The notes: generated by a model from the sequence alone, not told the origin. 64,000 bases of DNA from Selenomonadaceae bacterium (GCA_017427545.1 JAFRSO010000076.1:1-64000); one strand, 5' to 3'. Positions 50,632-60,346 are shown, numbered from the stretch's first letter. Numbers and translations are program-made.

Positions 50632-52608
50632 TCAAAAGTGCTCTTCCAATTTTAAAATCACGTCGCGAAGTTCAGCGGCTCGTTCAAATTCCAAATTCCT
50701 CGACGCCTCCCGCATTTCAGCCGTCAAACTTTTTACCAGGTTGCGCTTTTGAGCAGGCGTCAATTTTTTTATCAGCTCGCTTGCAGACTTAGATTTTTTG
50801 TCGGATTTTTTCAGCGGCAATTCTATCAGCGGCGCAATCGGCTTTTCAATCGTCCGCGGTGTCACGTGGAATTTTGCGTTGTAAGCCTCCTGAATTTTTC
50901 GACGTCGCGCAGTCTCGTCCATTGCCCGCCGCATTGAATCCGTCACCCGTTCCGCGTATAAAATTACTTTCCCGTGAACGTTTCGTGCCGCCCGACCGAT
51001 TGTTTGAATCAGTGACGTATCCGAACGCAAGAACCCTTCCTTGTCCGCGTCCAAAATCGCAATCAGTGAAACTTCCGGCATGTCCAAACCCTCGCGCAGT
51101 AAATTTATTCCGACGAGCACATCAAATTTCCCCGCGCGCAAGTCGTGAATTATTTCCGCCCGCTCCAATGTCACCACGTCCGAATGTAAATATTTCACGC
51201 GAATTTTTACGCCGCTCAAATAGTCTGTCAACTCCTCGGCGAATTTTTTTGTCAGCGTCGTGATTAAAACTCGTTCGTTCATTTGGACGCGCTGATTGAT
51301 TTCCGAAATTAAATCGTCAATTTGATTTTCAATCGGGCGCACTTCGACTATCGGATCAAGCAGCCCCGTCGGTCTGATAATTTGTTCGACCGTGTTTTGA
51401 GATTCGGCAAGTTCGTATTCTGCGGGCGTCGCCGATACGCAAATTATCTGCGAAATTTTTTCGTTAAACTCGTCAAAAGTCAGCGGCCGATTATCCCTCG
51501 CGCTCGGAAGCCTGAAGCCGTTTTCGACCAAAGAATTTTTCCGCGATTGATCGCCGGCGTACATTGCTCGAAGTTGCGGAAGCGTTACGTGCGATTCGTC
51601 CACGACCGTCAAAAATTTTTCGGGGAAATAATCAATCAGCGTGAACGGCGGCTCACCGGCATTTCGTCCCGTCAAATGCCGCGAATAATTTTCGATTCCC
51701 GAACAATAGCCCATTTCCGCTATCATTTCCAAATCAAAACGCGTCCGCTGTTCGATTCGTTGAGCCTCGATTAATTTTCCCTGCGCCGTGAAATTTTCGA
51801 CTTGCTCGGCCATTTCCGCCCGAATAGCTTTTTCAGCACGCTCCAAGTCGTCAACGTCCGTCACGTAATGCGACGCGGGGAAGATAAAAATTTCATCTCG
51901 ACGCCCGATAACCTTGCCCGTCAAAATTTCAAACTCGGAAATTTTATCTACCTCGTCGCCGAAAAGTTCAATCCTCAAAGCTCGACCGTTATAGCCCGCT
52001 GGCGTGACTTCGATAACGTCGCCGCGCACTCGAAATTTTCCGCGCTCAATGATGATGTCGTTGCGTTCGTAGCGAATTTCAATCAGCCGCCGCAAAATTT
52101 TTTCCCGCGAAATGATTTGTCCAACTTTCAAGTGCAAGAGCAATTTATAATAACTTTCCGGCGAACCTAAACCGTAAATGCATGAAACGCTTGCCACAAT
52201 AATCACGTCGCGCCGCTCAAATAAACTGCACGTCGCGGAGTGGCGCATTTGATCAATCTCGTCATTAATCGACGCGTCCTTTTCGATGTAAGTATCAGTC
52301 GCGGCAATGTAGGCTTCGGGCTGATAATAATCGTAGTAGCTGACGAAGTAGCCGACGTAATTTTCCGGAAAAAAACTTTTGAATTCGGCGGCAAGCTGCG
52401 CGGCTAAAGTTTTATTATGTGCAATGACGAGTGTCGGCAACTGAACCTGTTCGATGACTTTTGCAATCGTGAAAGTTTTTCCGGTACCCGTCGCGCCCAA
52501 TAAAACTTGCGCCCTCAAGCCCGCGTCCAATCCCGCCGACAATGATTCTATCGCTTGAGGTTGATCGCCCGTCGGCTGAAATGTCGAGACAACTTTAAAT
52601 TTTTTCAT
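50632..52608 (-). CDS. uvrB: Excinuclease ABC subunit B
   Basis: 658 residues. Helicase-like damage-verification subunit of nucleotide excision repair. [14 protein letters not shown] and the Walker [11 protein letters not shown] are at the start; the beta-hairpin region [20 protein letters not shown], helicase motifs [20 protein letters not shown] and QTIGRAARN, and the C-terminal UVR domain for UvrC binding ([13 protein letters not shown]) are all present. uvrA is not in the window. No damage-inducible operator was recognised upstream. Confidence 0.97.
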   Translation of the reverse strand: MKKFKVVSTFQPTGDQPQAIESLSAGLDAGLRAQVLLGATGTGKTFTIAKVIEQVQLPTLVIAHNKTLAAQLAAEFKSFFPENYVGYFVSYYDYYQPEAYIAATDTYIEKDASINDEIDQMRHSATCSLFERRDVIIVASVSCIYGLGSPESYYKLLLHLKVGQIISREKILRRLIEIRYERNDIIIERGKFRVRGDVIEVTPAGYNGRALRIELFGDEVDKISEFEILTGKVIGRRDEIFIFPASHYVTDVDDLERAEKAIRAEMAEQVENFTAQGKLIEAQRIEQRTRFDLEMIAEMGYCSGIENYSRHLTGRNAGEPPFTLIDYFPEKFLTVVDESHVTLPQLRAMYAGDQSRKNSLVENGFRLPSARDNRPLTFDEFNEKISQIICVSATPAEYELAESQNTVEQIIRPTGLLDPIVEVRPIENQIDDLISEINQRVQMNERVLITTLTKKFAEELTDYLSGVKIRVKYLHSDVVTLERAEIIHDLRAGKFDVLVGINLLREGLDMPEVSLIAILDADKEGFLRSDTSLIQTIGRAARNVHGKVILYAERVTDSMRRAMDETARRRKIQEAYNAKFHVTPRTIEKPIAPLIELPLKKSDKKSKSASELIKKLTPAQKRNLVKSLTAEMREASRNLEFERAAELRDVILKLEEHF

Positions 52609-52644
52609 TACAAGTTCCTCATGATTCGCCGAGGTTTTCTATAG

Positions 52645-52890
52645 TTATGCCAATGCCGCATTATCAAGTTCAAAACGATTTCCTTCAATATACTTTTTAT
52701 GACGTTCTTTCATTATTTCTAATGCCTTACTTGCAACCTTCATATCTTGACGATTAAAAATTCCTTCATCACCTTTCGCAGGATACCAACCCGGCTGATC
52801 AACTATGATTTTTTGCTCTTTATAAGTATATTCTACCTGTCTAACGTCACGATGAAGAATTTCGCCTGTTTCAGGATGAATTTTTTCCAT
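52645..52890 (-). CDS. MqsA-like antitoxin without zinc cysteines or DNA-binding domain
   Basis: 81 residues from ATG 52890, with AGAGGTG 7 nt upstream. The body VEYTYKEQKIIVDQPGWYPAKGDEG follows the N-terminal MqsA pattern, where the two CxxC pairs would normally bind zinc; here those places read HPETGE and YPAKGD, with no Cys at all. A last helix (KVASKALEIMKERHKKYIEG) ends the protein and the helix-turn-helix half of MqsA is absent. It follows the toxin-like gene by 12 nt. The call rests on the toxin neighbour plus the YTYK-GWY pattern. Confidence 0.7.
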   Translation of the reverse strand: MEKIHPETGEILHRDVRQVEYTYKEQKIIVDQPGWYPAKGDEGIFNRQDMKVASKALEIMKERHKKYIEGNRFELDNAALA

Positions 52891-52902
52891 TTTCAAACAC
52901 CT

Positions 52903-53193
52903 CTATTTTTCTTTGAACGACAGCAGAGTAAATTCCGAAATTATATTCTGCGTAAATTTTATGTAGATAATTAAATCTTCATATGGAACGTGATAAACGT
53001 CTTGCCAAATTTTGTGATTGGCATATGAAGTCATTGATTTATAAAAATGTTTTAACTCCATAGTAGAAATAACTTTATCGATTCCCTCGTCGTTAAATCC
53101 TAAATCCAATGCATTTTTTTGAGCGGTTTTGGTGATTTCAAAATCTGAATTTTTGAATTCGGTCAAACTGTAAGTCGGATTAAATTTCTCCAT
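52903..53193 (-). CDS. MqsR-family toxin (mRNA interferase)
   Basis: 96 residues, about the size of E. coli MqsR (98). The C-terminal half carries the family signature ELKHFYKSMTSYANHKIWQD followed by VYHVPYEDLIIYIKF and ends LLSFKEK, as MqsR does. The N-terminus PTYSLTEFKNS also fits. MqsR cleaves mRNA at GC-rich triplets in E. coli; activity here is not shown. Toxin-first gene order is the same as in E. coli mqsRA. Confidence 0.85.
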   Translation of the reverse strand: MEKFNPTYSLTEFKNSDFEITKTAQKNALDLGFNDEGIDKVISTMELKHFYKSMTSYANHKIWQDVYHVPYEDLIIYIKFTQNIISEFTLLSFKEK

Positions 53194-53225
53194 TCAATCA
53201 TCTCCACGTTTAATCGAAAGAATTT

Positions 53226-54314
53226 TTAGGTCGCCTCGTGAGCGGTGAGCAATGCGTCAACTTTTATATCGGTGCGGCGGTTGAGGTCGATGAATTCGCC
53301 CTTAGTCGTCTGAACAATCGGTAAGGCCGTAACCCTCGAATCATCCAGATAAACAATTTTGCCGCGTTGACCGTCACTAAGTCCAACCCAATTTCCGTTA
53401 ATCGCCTGCAAAAGTTTTTTCATGAAAACGACACCGAATCTGGTATCAAGCTTGCCGGCCAAAACGTCGTTGTATAAAACTCTGATGATGTCGAAGGGCG
53501 AATTTCTCTTTGCATAGGCGCGATTTGTCGCCATAGCGTCGTAAATATCGAGTATCGCAATAATTTTCCCGAAGTCACTGATTTTATCGCCCTTGAGCTT
53601 GCTGGGATAACCGCTGCCGTCGCAACGTTCGTGATGATGTAAAACTCCGAGCAAAACATTTTTCAAACTCCTAAGCGGCGATTCCATTAGCAGAGCATAT
53701 CCGAAAACTACATGCTTGCGGACTTCGACAAGTTCTTCATCATCGAGCTTATCGGCTTTGTTGAGAATGCCCTTGGAAATTTTCATCTTGCCGATTTCAC
53801 TCAAAAGCCCCGCCATAACCAATTCGCCGACCTGCGTCGCTTTAAAGTCAAGCCAATGCGCCATAATTCCCGCCAAAATCCCGACGTTTAGCGCGTGATG
53901 AATTATATAATCTCCGTCGCGTTTCATGTTGTGAATTTGCGTGACGGCCTTAACTCCGTCGTCACACAGCTCGGAAATATTATCGGCGCGAATGAGTTCA
54001 ACCAATGACGTCCTGTCAAGCTTGCCGGTGTTGGCAAAACCGTAGTAAAGATTTTGCGTTATGGAAAAACATTTTTTATAGCAGCTGATATAATCGTCGT
54101 CAAGCAAATGTTCTTGACCGGCCTCAGTCGGCGCGTATTCTTCGGGGGTCACGTCGATATAGACAGAAAAAATATTTTTGCCGCGCAATCGGTCAAGCAA
54201 CTCACTCGTCAGTTTGACATTAGCCGGAATTAAAACTTTGCCGTCAAAATCTTTCACGGCGCGTCCGACTTTCATACCCGCGCGCAATTCTGTCACGTCG
54301 TAAGATTTCAGCAT
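53226..54314 (-). CDS. Degenerate HD-GYP-domain protein
   Basis: 362 residues. An N-terminal helical domain (1-125) precedes an HD-GYP domain with IHHALNVGILAGIMAHWL, AGLLSEIGKMKISKGILNK, HHHERCDGSGYPSKLKG (226-242) and ILDIYDAMATNRAYAK. The GYP loop and later His residues are kept, but the HD pair is Ser172-Glu173 (normally LLHDIGK). A C-terminal beta region of about 60 residues follows. HD-GYP enzymes hydrolyse cyclic di-GMP; loss of the HD pair suggests an inactive sensor or receptor, or altered metal use. Minus-strand single gene. Confidence 0.85.
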   Translation of the reverse strand: MLKSYDVTELRAGMKVGRAVKDFDGKVLIPANVKLTSELLDRLRGKNIFSVYIDVTPEEYAPTEAGQEHLLDDDYISCYKKCFSITQNLYYGFANTGKLDRTSLVELIRADNISELCDDGVKAVTQIHNMKRDGDYIIHHALNVGILAGIMAHWLDFKATQVGELVMAGLLSEIGKMKISKGILNKADKLDDEELVEVRKHVVFGYALLMESPLRSLKNVLLGVLHHHERCDGSGYPSKLKGDKISDFGKIIAILDIYDAMATNRAYAKRNSPFDIIRVLYNDVLAGKLDTRFGVVFMKKLLQAINGNWVGLSDGQRGKIVYLDDSRVTALPIVQTTKGEFIDLNRRTDIKVDALLTAHEAT

Positions 54315-54391
54315 CTTATATCCTCCTCGATTGAAGCTTTGAATTTTATTTGCCGCGGCGGGAAAAAATCCTGCGTTGGTTGCAAATTTCG

Positions 54392-54420
54392 TTGCGAAGA
54401 TTCGACAAGTGCTCTATAAT
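54392..54420 (+). promoter_or_regulatory. Predicted yitT promoter
   Basis: TTGCGA, 17 nt, perfect TATAAT; start codon TTG 54439 follows 18 nt later. This excludes the longer open frame from 54376 as the real start. Confidence 0.65.
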
Positions 54421-54438
54421 TGCGGCGAGGTGATTCCT

Positions 54439-55305
54439 TTGGCAGATAAAAAAATTCCGCGCACAAGCATTTCGGCTTACATCAGAAAATATTTTCAGCT
54501 TTGTATCGGCGCGGTAATTGCGGCATTAGGTTTGGAACTGTTTTTGATTCCCAACGAAGTCATTGACGGCGGCGTTGTCGGATTGTCGATTATGGCGCAG
54601 TACGTAACGGGCTTGCCGCTGGGAACATTTTTGATTGCGTTCAATATCCCGTTCCTGTGGCTGGCGTATAAACAAATCGGCAAGGATTTTGTCATCGCGA
54701 CGATTGTTGCGATAATTTTCTTGAGCGTATGGTCGGAGGTCGTCGGGGAATATCCGAAAGTTACAAACGATCCGTTCTTAGCCGCGATTTTCGGCGGGAT
54801 AATTGACGGCTTGGGCGTCGGCTTGATTATGCGAGCGGGCGGCTCACTCGACGGCACAGAAATTGTTGCTATCATCGTCGACAAGAAAACAATTTGGTCG
54901 GTCGGCGAAGTCGTCATGTTTATAAATCTGTTCATCTTGAGCGGCGCAGGACTTCTCTTCGGCTGGGATAAGGCAATGTATTCTCTCTTCGCTTACTTCG
55001 TGATTTCCAAAATGATTGATGTCGTGATTAAGGGTCTCGACGAAATGTACGCGGTGATGATTGTCTCGAATATCCCCTACGAATTAACCGACGAACTCAA
55101 CACTAAACTCGGACGCGGCGTCACACTTCTGCACGGTGAAGGCGGCTACACTCGTCAGAGCAAAGAAATTTTGTATTGCGTCGTTACTCGTCTAGAGGTC
55201 GACAAACTCAAGCAAATTGTTCACGGCATGGACGATCACGCGTTCATTACGATTTATCCCGTCAATGATATTGTCGGCGGGCGATTCAAAAAATCCAGGC
55301 ATTGA
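54439..55305 (+). CDS. YitT-family membrane protein (DUF161/DUF2179)
   Basis: 288 residues from TTG 54439, with GAGGTGA upstream. Five or so membrane helices, with GAVIAALGLELFLIPNEVIDGG and the internal LRAGGSLDGTEI-like motif (MRAGGSLDGTEIVAIIV), are followed by the soluble C-terminal DUF2179 domain (TLLHGEGGYTRQSKEILYCV). This family is broad and lacks a proven common function; transport has been suggested. Widespread in Firmicutes, where several paralogues per genome are normal. A terminator lies at 55475. Confidence 0.9.
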   Translation: MADKKIPRTSISAYIRKYFQLCIGAVIAALGLELFLIPNEVIDGGVVGLSIMAQYVTGLPLGTFLIAFNIPFLWLAYKQIGKDFVIATIVAIIFLSVWSEVVGEYPKVTNDPFLAAIFGGIIDGLGVGLIMRAGGSLDGTEIVAIIVDKKTIWSVGEVVMFINLFILSGAGLLFGWDKAMYSLFAYFVISKMIDVVIKGLDEMYAVMIVSNIPYELTDELNTKLGRGVTLLHGEGGYTRQSKEILYCVVTRLEVDKLKQIVHGMDDHAFITIYPVNDIVGGRFKKSRH

Positions 55306-55314
55306 GTGTTGAAT

Positions 55315-55456
55315 AATTTTTATGTTTAAAGCTACTTTTGTTTATTGAACTACTTTTTCTTTGTGCGTCAATTTAGCGGGAGAGCTGTTAGCTACTAGTT
55401 GTTAGAATTCTATTCAGCTAGCAGCTAACAGCTAGAAGCTAATCCTTGACGGCCTC
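55315..55456 (+). repeat. Dispersed intergenic element, copy D (degraded)
   Basis: Start GTGTTGAATAAT, then CTACTTTTTCTTTGTGCGTC as in copy C, then GCGGGAGAGCTGTTAGCTAC with a TAGCTGT-type 7-mer hairpin (55380-55441) in the middle as in copy B, and the end ATCCTTGACGGC. The outer hairpin has lost its left arm. The gap 55306-55683 holds this element, a terminator and two short tandem repeats; I see no gene in it. Confidence 0.65.
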
Positions 55457-55474
55457 AAGTTTTCCGCAAAAAAA

Positions 55475-55509
55475 TTCCCGACAGATTTTTTCCGTCGGGA
55501 TAATTTTTT
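55475..55509 (+). terminator. Terminator downstream of yitT
   Basis: CCCGAC pairs with GTCGGG; an A-run precedes and TTTTTTA follows, so it may work in both directions. Confidence 0.75.
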
Positions 55510-55537
55510 ATAAACTATTGGAGGTTAGCTTCATGTC

Positions 55538-55579
55538 GTGAGGGTTTTGGGAGGGGAGTTTGTGAGGGTTTTGGGAGGG
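55538..55579. repeat. Tandem repeat of GTGAGGGTTTTGGGAGGG
   Basis: Two identical 18-nt copies at a period of 24 nt. The G-runs give four or more GGG blocks within 45 nt. Confidence 0.7.
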
Positions 55580-55634
55580 TGGTTGTTAGAAATTTCTTTC
55601 TGCCCTTTATACGAACGCCGCGACGATTTGTTAC

Positions 55635-55665
55635 AAAAAAATTCCCAAAAATTTTTTCGGGGAGA
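55635..55665 (-). terminator. Probable clpB terminator
   Basis: On the minus strand CCCGAAAAAATTTTTGGG can form a stem that is followed by a T-run (the A-run at 55635-55641 in plus orientation). AT-rich stem, so moderate confidence. Confidence 0.5.
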
Positions 55666-55683
55666 AAAATTTTTTATGGCTGA

Positions 55684-58305
55684 TTATTTTTCAAGCTTGA
55701 CGGGAGTTTTGGCGTTGAAGACGAAATCTTTTCCGTCAAAATCGAGTTCAACGGTGTCACCGTCTTTAACGTCGCCCGAAATAATTTTCTTGCTGAGTTC
55801 AGTTTCGACCGTGTGAGTTAAAAGTCTCTTGAGCGGACGCGCCCCGTAATTGGCATCAAAGCCTTTTTCGGAAAGTGCGCTGACTGCCGAATCAGTCCAC
55901 GTGAACTGAACGTTGATTTGCTTTTCAAGACGTGCGCCGAGAGTCTTCAACAAAATTTCTGCAATGGCTTTGACTTGCTCCTTGGCCAGCGACTTGAAAA
56001 CAATGATGTCGTCAATGCGGTTGAGGAATTCGGGACGGAAATAATCCTTGAGCAGATTTTTGATAATACCTTCCGCTTCAGCAAAAGCCTTGTTCGTGAT
56101 GAAACCGATTTTGGCACGCTGCAAAATTTCCTGCGAACCCAGATTGCTCGTCATGATGATAACCGTGTTTTTGAAGTTGACGACGCGACCTTTACCGTCA
56201 GTCAAGCGGCCGTCATCGAGAATTTGCAGGAGCACGTTGAAAATATCGCGGTGAGCCTTTTCAATCTCGTCAAGCAAAATCACGCTGTAAGGTCTGCGGC
56301 GAACGGCTTCGGTAAGTTGCCCGCCCTCATCGTAACCGACATATCCGGGAGGCGCGCCGATTAACCTTGCGACGGTATGCTTTTCCATGTACTCCGACAT
56401 ATCGACGCGGATAATGCTGCGTTCGTCGTCGAAGAGAGCTTCCGCCAGAGCCTTTGCAAGTTCAGTTTTGCCGACACCTGTCGGGCCTAGGAATATAAAT
56501 GATCCGATTGGGCGATTGGGATCTTTGATACCTGCGCGGGCACGCAAGATTGCTTCGCTGACGACCTTAACGGCCTCATCTTGACCGACAACGCGTTCAT
56601 GCAAAGTGTCTTCAAGGTGCAAAAGTTTTTCACGTTCGCCCGTCAACATTTTGGCAAGCGGTATGCCCGTCCACCTACTCACGACCCTTGCAATATCCTC
56701 TTCGCCGACCTCTTCCTTCAAAAGGCGATCATCTTTCGATTGCGCGGCAATTTCTTCCTCGAACTTTTTAAGCGTGTTCATCAGCTGCGGAAGTTTGCCG
56801 TATTTCAGCTCCGACGCCTTCTGCAAATTGTACGCACGCTGCGCTTCCTCAATCTCGTTGTTGACCTCATCAATTTCCTTTTTGATTGCACGCACGCGCA
56901 GGATTGATTGCTTTTCAGCCTCCCACTTGTCGCGCAGAACTTTTTCCTCCGATTTGAGCTTTGAAATTTCTTCGACGGTTGAGCCAAGTTTTTCCTTCGA
57001 CGCATTGTCGGATTCTTTCTTCAACGCTTGCTCTTCAATTTCAAGCTGCATGATTTTGCGGCGAATTTCATCAATCGGCGCGGGCAATGATTCAATTTCC
57101 GTCCGAAGTTTAGCGGCCGCCTCGTCCATTAAATCAATCGCCTTGTCCGGTAAAAATCTGTCGGAAATGTAACGGTCTGAAAGCGTCGCCGCACTCACCA
57201 ACGCCGCGTCACGAATTCTCACGCCGTGATGAACTTCGTAACGTTCCTTGATTCCGCGCAGAATCGTAATCGTATCCTCAACGCTGGGTTCGCCGACCAT
57301 GACGGGTTGAAAACGTCGTTCAAGGGCAGTATCCTTCTCGATATATTTGCGGTATTCGTTAAGCGTCGTCGCGCCAATGCAACGCAACTCTCCGCGCGCC
57401 AACATCGGCTTCAAAATATTTCCGGCATCCATTGCACCTTCAGCCTTGCCGGCACCAACTACCGTGTGAACTTCGTCGATAAACAGCAGAATTTGTCCGT
57501 CAGATTTTTGAATCTCCGTAAGCACTGCTTTAAGACGCTCCTCGAATTCGCCGCGGAATTTTGCGCCGGCAATGAGCGAGCCCATATCCAGTGCGTAAAG
57601 AGTTTTATTCTTGAGTGATTCGGGAACATCTCCCGCCACGATTCGCCTTGCAAGACCTTCGACGATTGCAGTTTTGCCGACGCCCGGTTCACCAATCAGC
57701 ACAGGATTATTTTTCGTGCGCCGACTCAAAATTTCAATCGTCCTGCGAATTTCCTCATCACGCCCGATAACCGGATCAAGTTTGCTTGCACGAGCCATTT
57801 GCGTTAAATCCCGTCCGAACTTCGACAAGCTCTGATAAGTCTCTTCGGGATTGTCGCTGGTAACATTTTGCTTGCGATATTTTTTAATCGCCGCGTCAAT
57901 TTTATCCTTGCTCAACGAATATTCCCGCGCAATGTCTTGAAGTTCTTTCTTGCCGTCACTGACCAGCGCAAGCAATAAATGTTCCGTGCTGATGAATTCA
58001 TCCTTCATTGACGCTGCATATTCTCGCGCCTTACCTATGACGCGCGCCAAATCTACGCCCATTGCAAGCCGCTCTTGACCTTTGACTTGCGGAATTTTAT
58101 TCAGCTCCGCTTCAAGTCGCACTTTGAACATCGGCAAATCCGTTTGACATTCTTGGAAAATCGTCGCCAATAATCCTTCCGGCTCCTTCGCCAACGCCAA
58201 CATCAAATGCACCGAATTGAATTCTTGATGATATTTCATTGCCGCAAGCTGTTGAGCTGCCTGCATTGCCTGTTGAGCTTTCGCCGTATATTTTTCTCCT
58301 GCCAT
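55684..58305 (-). CDS. clpB: ClpB disaggregating chaperone
   Basis: 873 residues, ATG with AGGAGTGA upstream. Hexameric AAA+ machine that pulls proteins out of aggregates together with DnaK. It has an N-terminal double-repeat domain (to about 145), the first AAA+ module with Walker [14 protein letters not shown], the M-domain coiled coil (about 400-525), and the second module with [16 protein letters not shown] and [20 protein letters not shown], then the C-terminal domain. The presence of the long coiled coil separates it from ClpA/ClpC. A plausible promoter lies 72 nt upstream; I found no convincing CIRCE or CtsR box. Confidence 0.96.
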   Translation of the reverse strand: MAGEKYTAKAQQAMQAAQQLAAMKYHQEFNSVHLMLALAKEPEGLLATIFQECQTDLPMFKVRLEAELNKIPQVKGQERLAMGVDLARVIGKAREYAASMKDEFISTEHLLLALVSDGKKELQDIAREYSLSKDKIDAAIKKYRKQNVTSDNPEETYQSLSKFGRDLTQMARASKLDPVIGRDEEIRRTIEILSRRTKNNPVLIGEPGVGKTAIVEGLARRIVAGDVPESLKNKTLYALDMGSLIAGAKFRGEFEERLKAVLTEIQKSDGQILLFIDEVHTVVGAGKAEGAMDAGNILKPMLARGELRCIGATTLNEYRKYIEKDTALERRFQPVMVGEPSVEDTITILRGIKERYEVHHGVRIRDAALVSAATLSDRYISDRFLPDKAIDLMDEAAAKLRTEIESLPAPIDEIRRKIMQLEIEEQALKKESDNASKEKLGSTVEEISKLKSEEKVLRDKWEAEKQSILRVRAIKKEIDEVNNEIEEAQRAYNLQKASELKYGKLPQLMNTLKKFEEEIAAQSKDDRLLKEEVGEEDIARVVSRWTGIPLAKMLTGEREKLLHLEDTLHERVVGQDEAVKVVSEAILRARAGIKDPNRPIGSFIFLGPTGVGKTELAKALAEALFDDERSIIRVDMSEYMEKHTVARLIGAPPGYVGYDEGGQLTEAVRRRPYSVILLDEIEKAHRDIFNVLLQILDDGRLTDGKGRVVNFKNTVIIMTSNLGSQEILQRAKIGFITNKAFAEAEGIIKNLLKDYFRPEFLNRIDDIIVFKSLAKEQVKAIAEILLKTLGARLEKQINVQFTWTDSAVSALSEKGFDANYGARPLKRLLTHTVETELSKKIISGDVKDGDTVELDFDGKDFVFNAKTPVKLEK

Positions 58306-58320
58306 GATTTATCACTCCTG

Positions 58321-58367
58321 TTTAGCTGCTAGTTGTTAGCTACTAGCTACTAGCTACTAGTTCTTAA
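58321..58367. repeat. TAGCTAC 7-mer array in the clpB leader
   Basis: TAGTTGT, TAGCTAC, TAGCTAC, TAGCTAC, TAGTTCT in tandem. They lie between the clpB promoter and its start codon, so they would be in the mRNA leader. Confidence 0.75.
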
Positions 58368-58376
58368 GCGTTGCTT

Positions 58377-58405
58377 ATGATAAACTCAAATAATCAAAAA
58401 GTCAA
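58377..58405 (-). promoter_or_regulatory. Predicted clpB promoter
   Basis: On the minus strand TTGACT and TATCAT are 17 nt apart. Further upstream are more TTGA repeats (TTGATTGACG), possibly operator half-sites, but they do not fit a known heat-shock box well. Confidence 0.55.
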
Positions 58406-58439
58406 TACGTCAATCAAAAAATTTAATTCCTAACTCAAA

Positions 58440-58478
58440 AACACCCTCCGCCATTTTCGACAGAAGGTGTCTTTCAAT
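58440..58478 (-). terminator. Terminator of the redox operon
   Basis: On the minus strand ACACCTTC pairs with GGAGGGTGT, then TTTTT. It lies 17 nt after the gpx stop. Confidence 0.75.
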
Positions 58479-58494
58479 TTGATTCGCCGTGAGT

Positions 58495-59040
58495 TTATAA
58501 AAGTTTCTCAATATCTTTGGCGATTGAAGCGGGCGTAGTCGTCGGCTCAAAGCGTGCAACAACTTCACCGTCGCGGTTGATTAAAAATTTCGTGAAGTTC
58601 CACTTAATGCCGTCGCCTTCGAGATATTCGGGGAAATTTTTCTGCAGAGCGTCGAGGAGCGGTTTTGCAACGGGGTGATTCATGTCGAAGCCCTCAAACT
58701 TTTTCTGCGCGGTGAGATACTTGAACAGCGGTTGAGCCGTCTCGCCGCGAACGTCGCCCTTGGCAAAAATCGTGAATGTCACGCCGTAATTGAGCTTGCA
58801 GAACTGCTGAACCTCATCATTCGTACCCGGCTCTTGACCGGCAAATTGGTTGCAGGGGAATCCGAGAATTTCAAGCCCTTTATCCTTGTAATCGTCGTAG
58901 AGTTTTTGCAACTCCTTCAGTTGGCTCGTAAATCCGCATTTGCTCGCCGTGTTGACGACCAGCAGAACTTTGCCCTTGTAATCGGCCAGCGATTTATCCT
59001 CGCCGCGTTTAGTCTTGACAGTGAAATCGTAAATACTCAT
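58495..59040 (-). CDS. Glutathione peroxidase-like thiol peroxidase
   Basis: 181 residues. Reduces hydroperoxides with thioredoxin or a similar donor. [18 protein letters not shown] holds the peroxidatic Cys (the Sec place in animal enzymes), [14 protein letters not shown] the Gln and a second Cys, and [20 protein letters not shown] the Trp-Asn pair. It is the last gene of the minus-strand redox operon; with trxB and two glutaredoxin-like genes in front it likely draws electrons from them. Length is normal. Confidence 0.93.
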   Translation of the reverse strand: MSIYDFTVKTKRGEDKSLADYKGKVLLVVNTASKCGFTSQLKELQKLYDDYKDKGLEILGFPCNQFAGQEPGTNDEVQQFCKLNYGVTFTIFAKGDVRGETAQPLFKYLTAQKKFEGFDMNHPVAKPLLDALQKNFPEYLEGDGIKWNFTKFLINRDGEVVARFEPTTTPASIAKDIEKLL

Positions 59041-59054
59041 GAAAATTATCCTCC

Positions 59055-59291
59055 TTAAGCCGACGCAAGCAGCTCTTCAATCTTGCGCTTATCGAAGCCG
59101 ACGACGTAATTTTTGCCGTCAATCGTCGTGACGGGAACCGCCAAGTCGCCCGAAATCCTTTTGCACTCGGCGGCAGCCTCTTCGTCAAGTTCAATGTCGC
59201 GCACTTCATATTCCACGCCGCGAGCCTGAAGAAAACGCTTCGTCTTCTGGCAGAAAGGACAATCCTCAAATCCAAATACGGTTACTTTCAT
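59055..59291 (-). CDS. Glutaredoxin-like protein 1 (CPFC)
   Basis: 78 residues. Thioredoxin-fold disulfide reductase with the active site CPFC in [16 protein letters not shown], a cis-Pro in [12 protein letters not shown] and an end [13 protein letters not shown]. It is like small glutaredoxins of the YruB/NrdH kind, which can be reduced by TrxB. Its ATG overlaps the stop of the GIY-YIG gene (ATGA), so translation is probably coupled. It resembles glutaredoxin 2 in the same operon, most clearly around VPVTTID. Confidence 0.9.
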   Translation of the reverse strand: MKVTVFGFEDCPFCQKTKRFLQARGVEYEVRDIELDEEAAAECKRISGDLAVPVTTIDGKNYVVGFDKRKIEELLASA

Positions 59292-60334
59292 AAAAATTCC
59301 TCCTTATACAACAGATATTCTATCGGTTTGTTGAAAATCTCAACGAGTTTGGCTTTGTCTTTCGCCGTAAAATTTTTCTTGCAACGCATTTTACTGGAGA
59401 ATGTCTGCTGTGCTAATCCCATAAGTTCTGCGAGTGACGTGTACGAGAAGCCCTGTTCGATTATTGCGTTGAGTAAATTCTTGAACGGGGTTTGGTGGCG
59501 CCTTGAAAGCCTTGTCGGTAATCCGTCATCACGTGCGAGCAAATACTCTGCGGGCTTATTAAAAAATTCAACGAGTTTGGCGGCTTCAATTTCTGTAAAT
59601 TTCAATTCACCGCGCATTTTGCTAAAAAGGGTGGAATGAGTTAATTTCAGAAGCTTCGCGATATCGGGACCCAATATACTATTTGCATCCATTTCGGCTA
59701 TCAAATTTTTAAACGGACTAAAGCCGCGATATTTCACAGGCAATTTTGCGAAACCTTTCACTCCAGATATCGCTGTCGGCAATCCATCATCGCGTGCCAG
59801 CAAATACTCAGCAGGCAACTCAAAAACTTTAACGAGCTTATCAACATCTTTCGCCGTGAAATTCTTTCTGCCGCGCATTTTTTCGGAAAGCGTTTGCTGT
59901 ATCATCCCCAGCAGTTGCGCGAGTGCAGTACCCGGCATCTGCCTTGCGTCCATTTCGAAACGCAAATTTTTGAACGGGCTATCCTTACGGTGACGCACGG
60001 CGTGGTTAAAGCATTGTTCGGGCGTGCGTTCCAAGCTGCTAGTTCCTTCGCCGCCGTCAGTCAAATTATAACCGTTCGGGCTTTTGGTGTTAAGCAGGAT
60101 GATGAAAAATTTTTCCCACTTGTCCATTTCAGCTTTTGACGCGCAATTTTTTATGACGATACAGCGAAAATTTTCCCAGCCGTACTTGCGAATAGCCGCG
60201 TCCACGCCGACTTTTCTTTTTTTACTGTCGCGTTTATGTTCAGCAATTCGCCTTTTAAAAGCCTGCTTCGTTTGCCCGACGTACATTTTGCCATTAATCG
60301 TGTTGAGCATGTAATAAACTACGCCATAAGCCAT
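59288..60334 (-). CDS. GIY-YIG endonuclease with three helix-turn-helix-like repeats
   Basis: 348 residues. Residues 1-97 are a GIY-YIG nuclease domain: GVVYYMLNTINGKMYVGQT, Arg in FKRRIAEHKRDS, Glu in DKWEKFFI and NGYNLTDGGEG. Then come three similar blocks of about 65-70 residues (about 120-189, 207-276, 282-346), each with PFKNL, a helix-turn-helix-like core (for example LAELMGLAQQTFSSKMR) and FxxPAEYLLARDDGLPT. This is the plan of a free-standing homing-type nuclease: cutter plus DNA reader. It lies between two glutaredoxin genes, 12 nt after one and overlapping the other. Target site unknown. Confidence 0.85.
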   Translation of the reverse strand: MAYGVVYYMLNTINGKMYVGQTKQAFKRRIAEHKRDSKKRKVGVDAAIRKYGWENFRCIVIKNCASKAEMDKWEKFFIILLNTKSPNGYNLTDGGEGTSSLERTPEQCFNHAVRHRKDSPFKNLRFEMDARQMPGTALAQLLGMIQQTLSEKMRGRKNFTAKDVDKLVKVFELPAEYLLARDDGLPTAISGVKGFAKLPVKYRGFSPFKNLIAEMDANSILGPDIAKLLKLTHSTLFSKMRGELKFTEIEAAKLVEFFNKPAEYLLARDDGLPTRLSRRHQTPFKNLLNAIIEQGFSYTSLAELMGLAQQTFSSKMRCKKNFTAKDKAKLVEIFNKPIEYLLYKEEFL

Positions 60335-60346
60335 AAAAATCCCTCA

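Noticed and set aside
58377-58430. Possible CtsR or CIRCE heat-shock operator before clpB
   Set aside because: TTGA-rich direct repeats are present, but neither the CtsR heptad pair nor the CIRCE inverted repeat can be matched without many mismatches.
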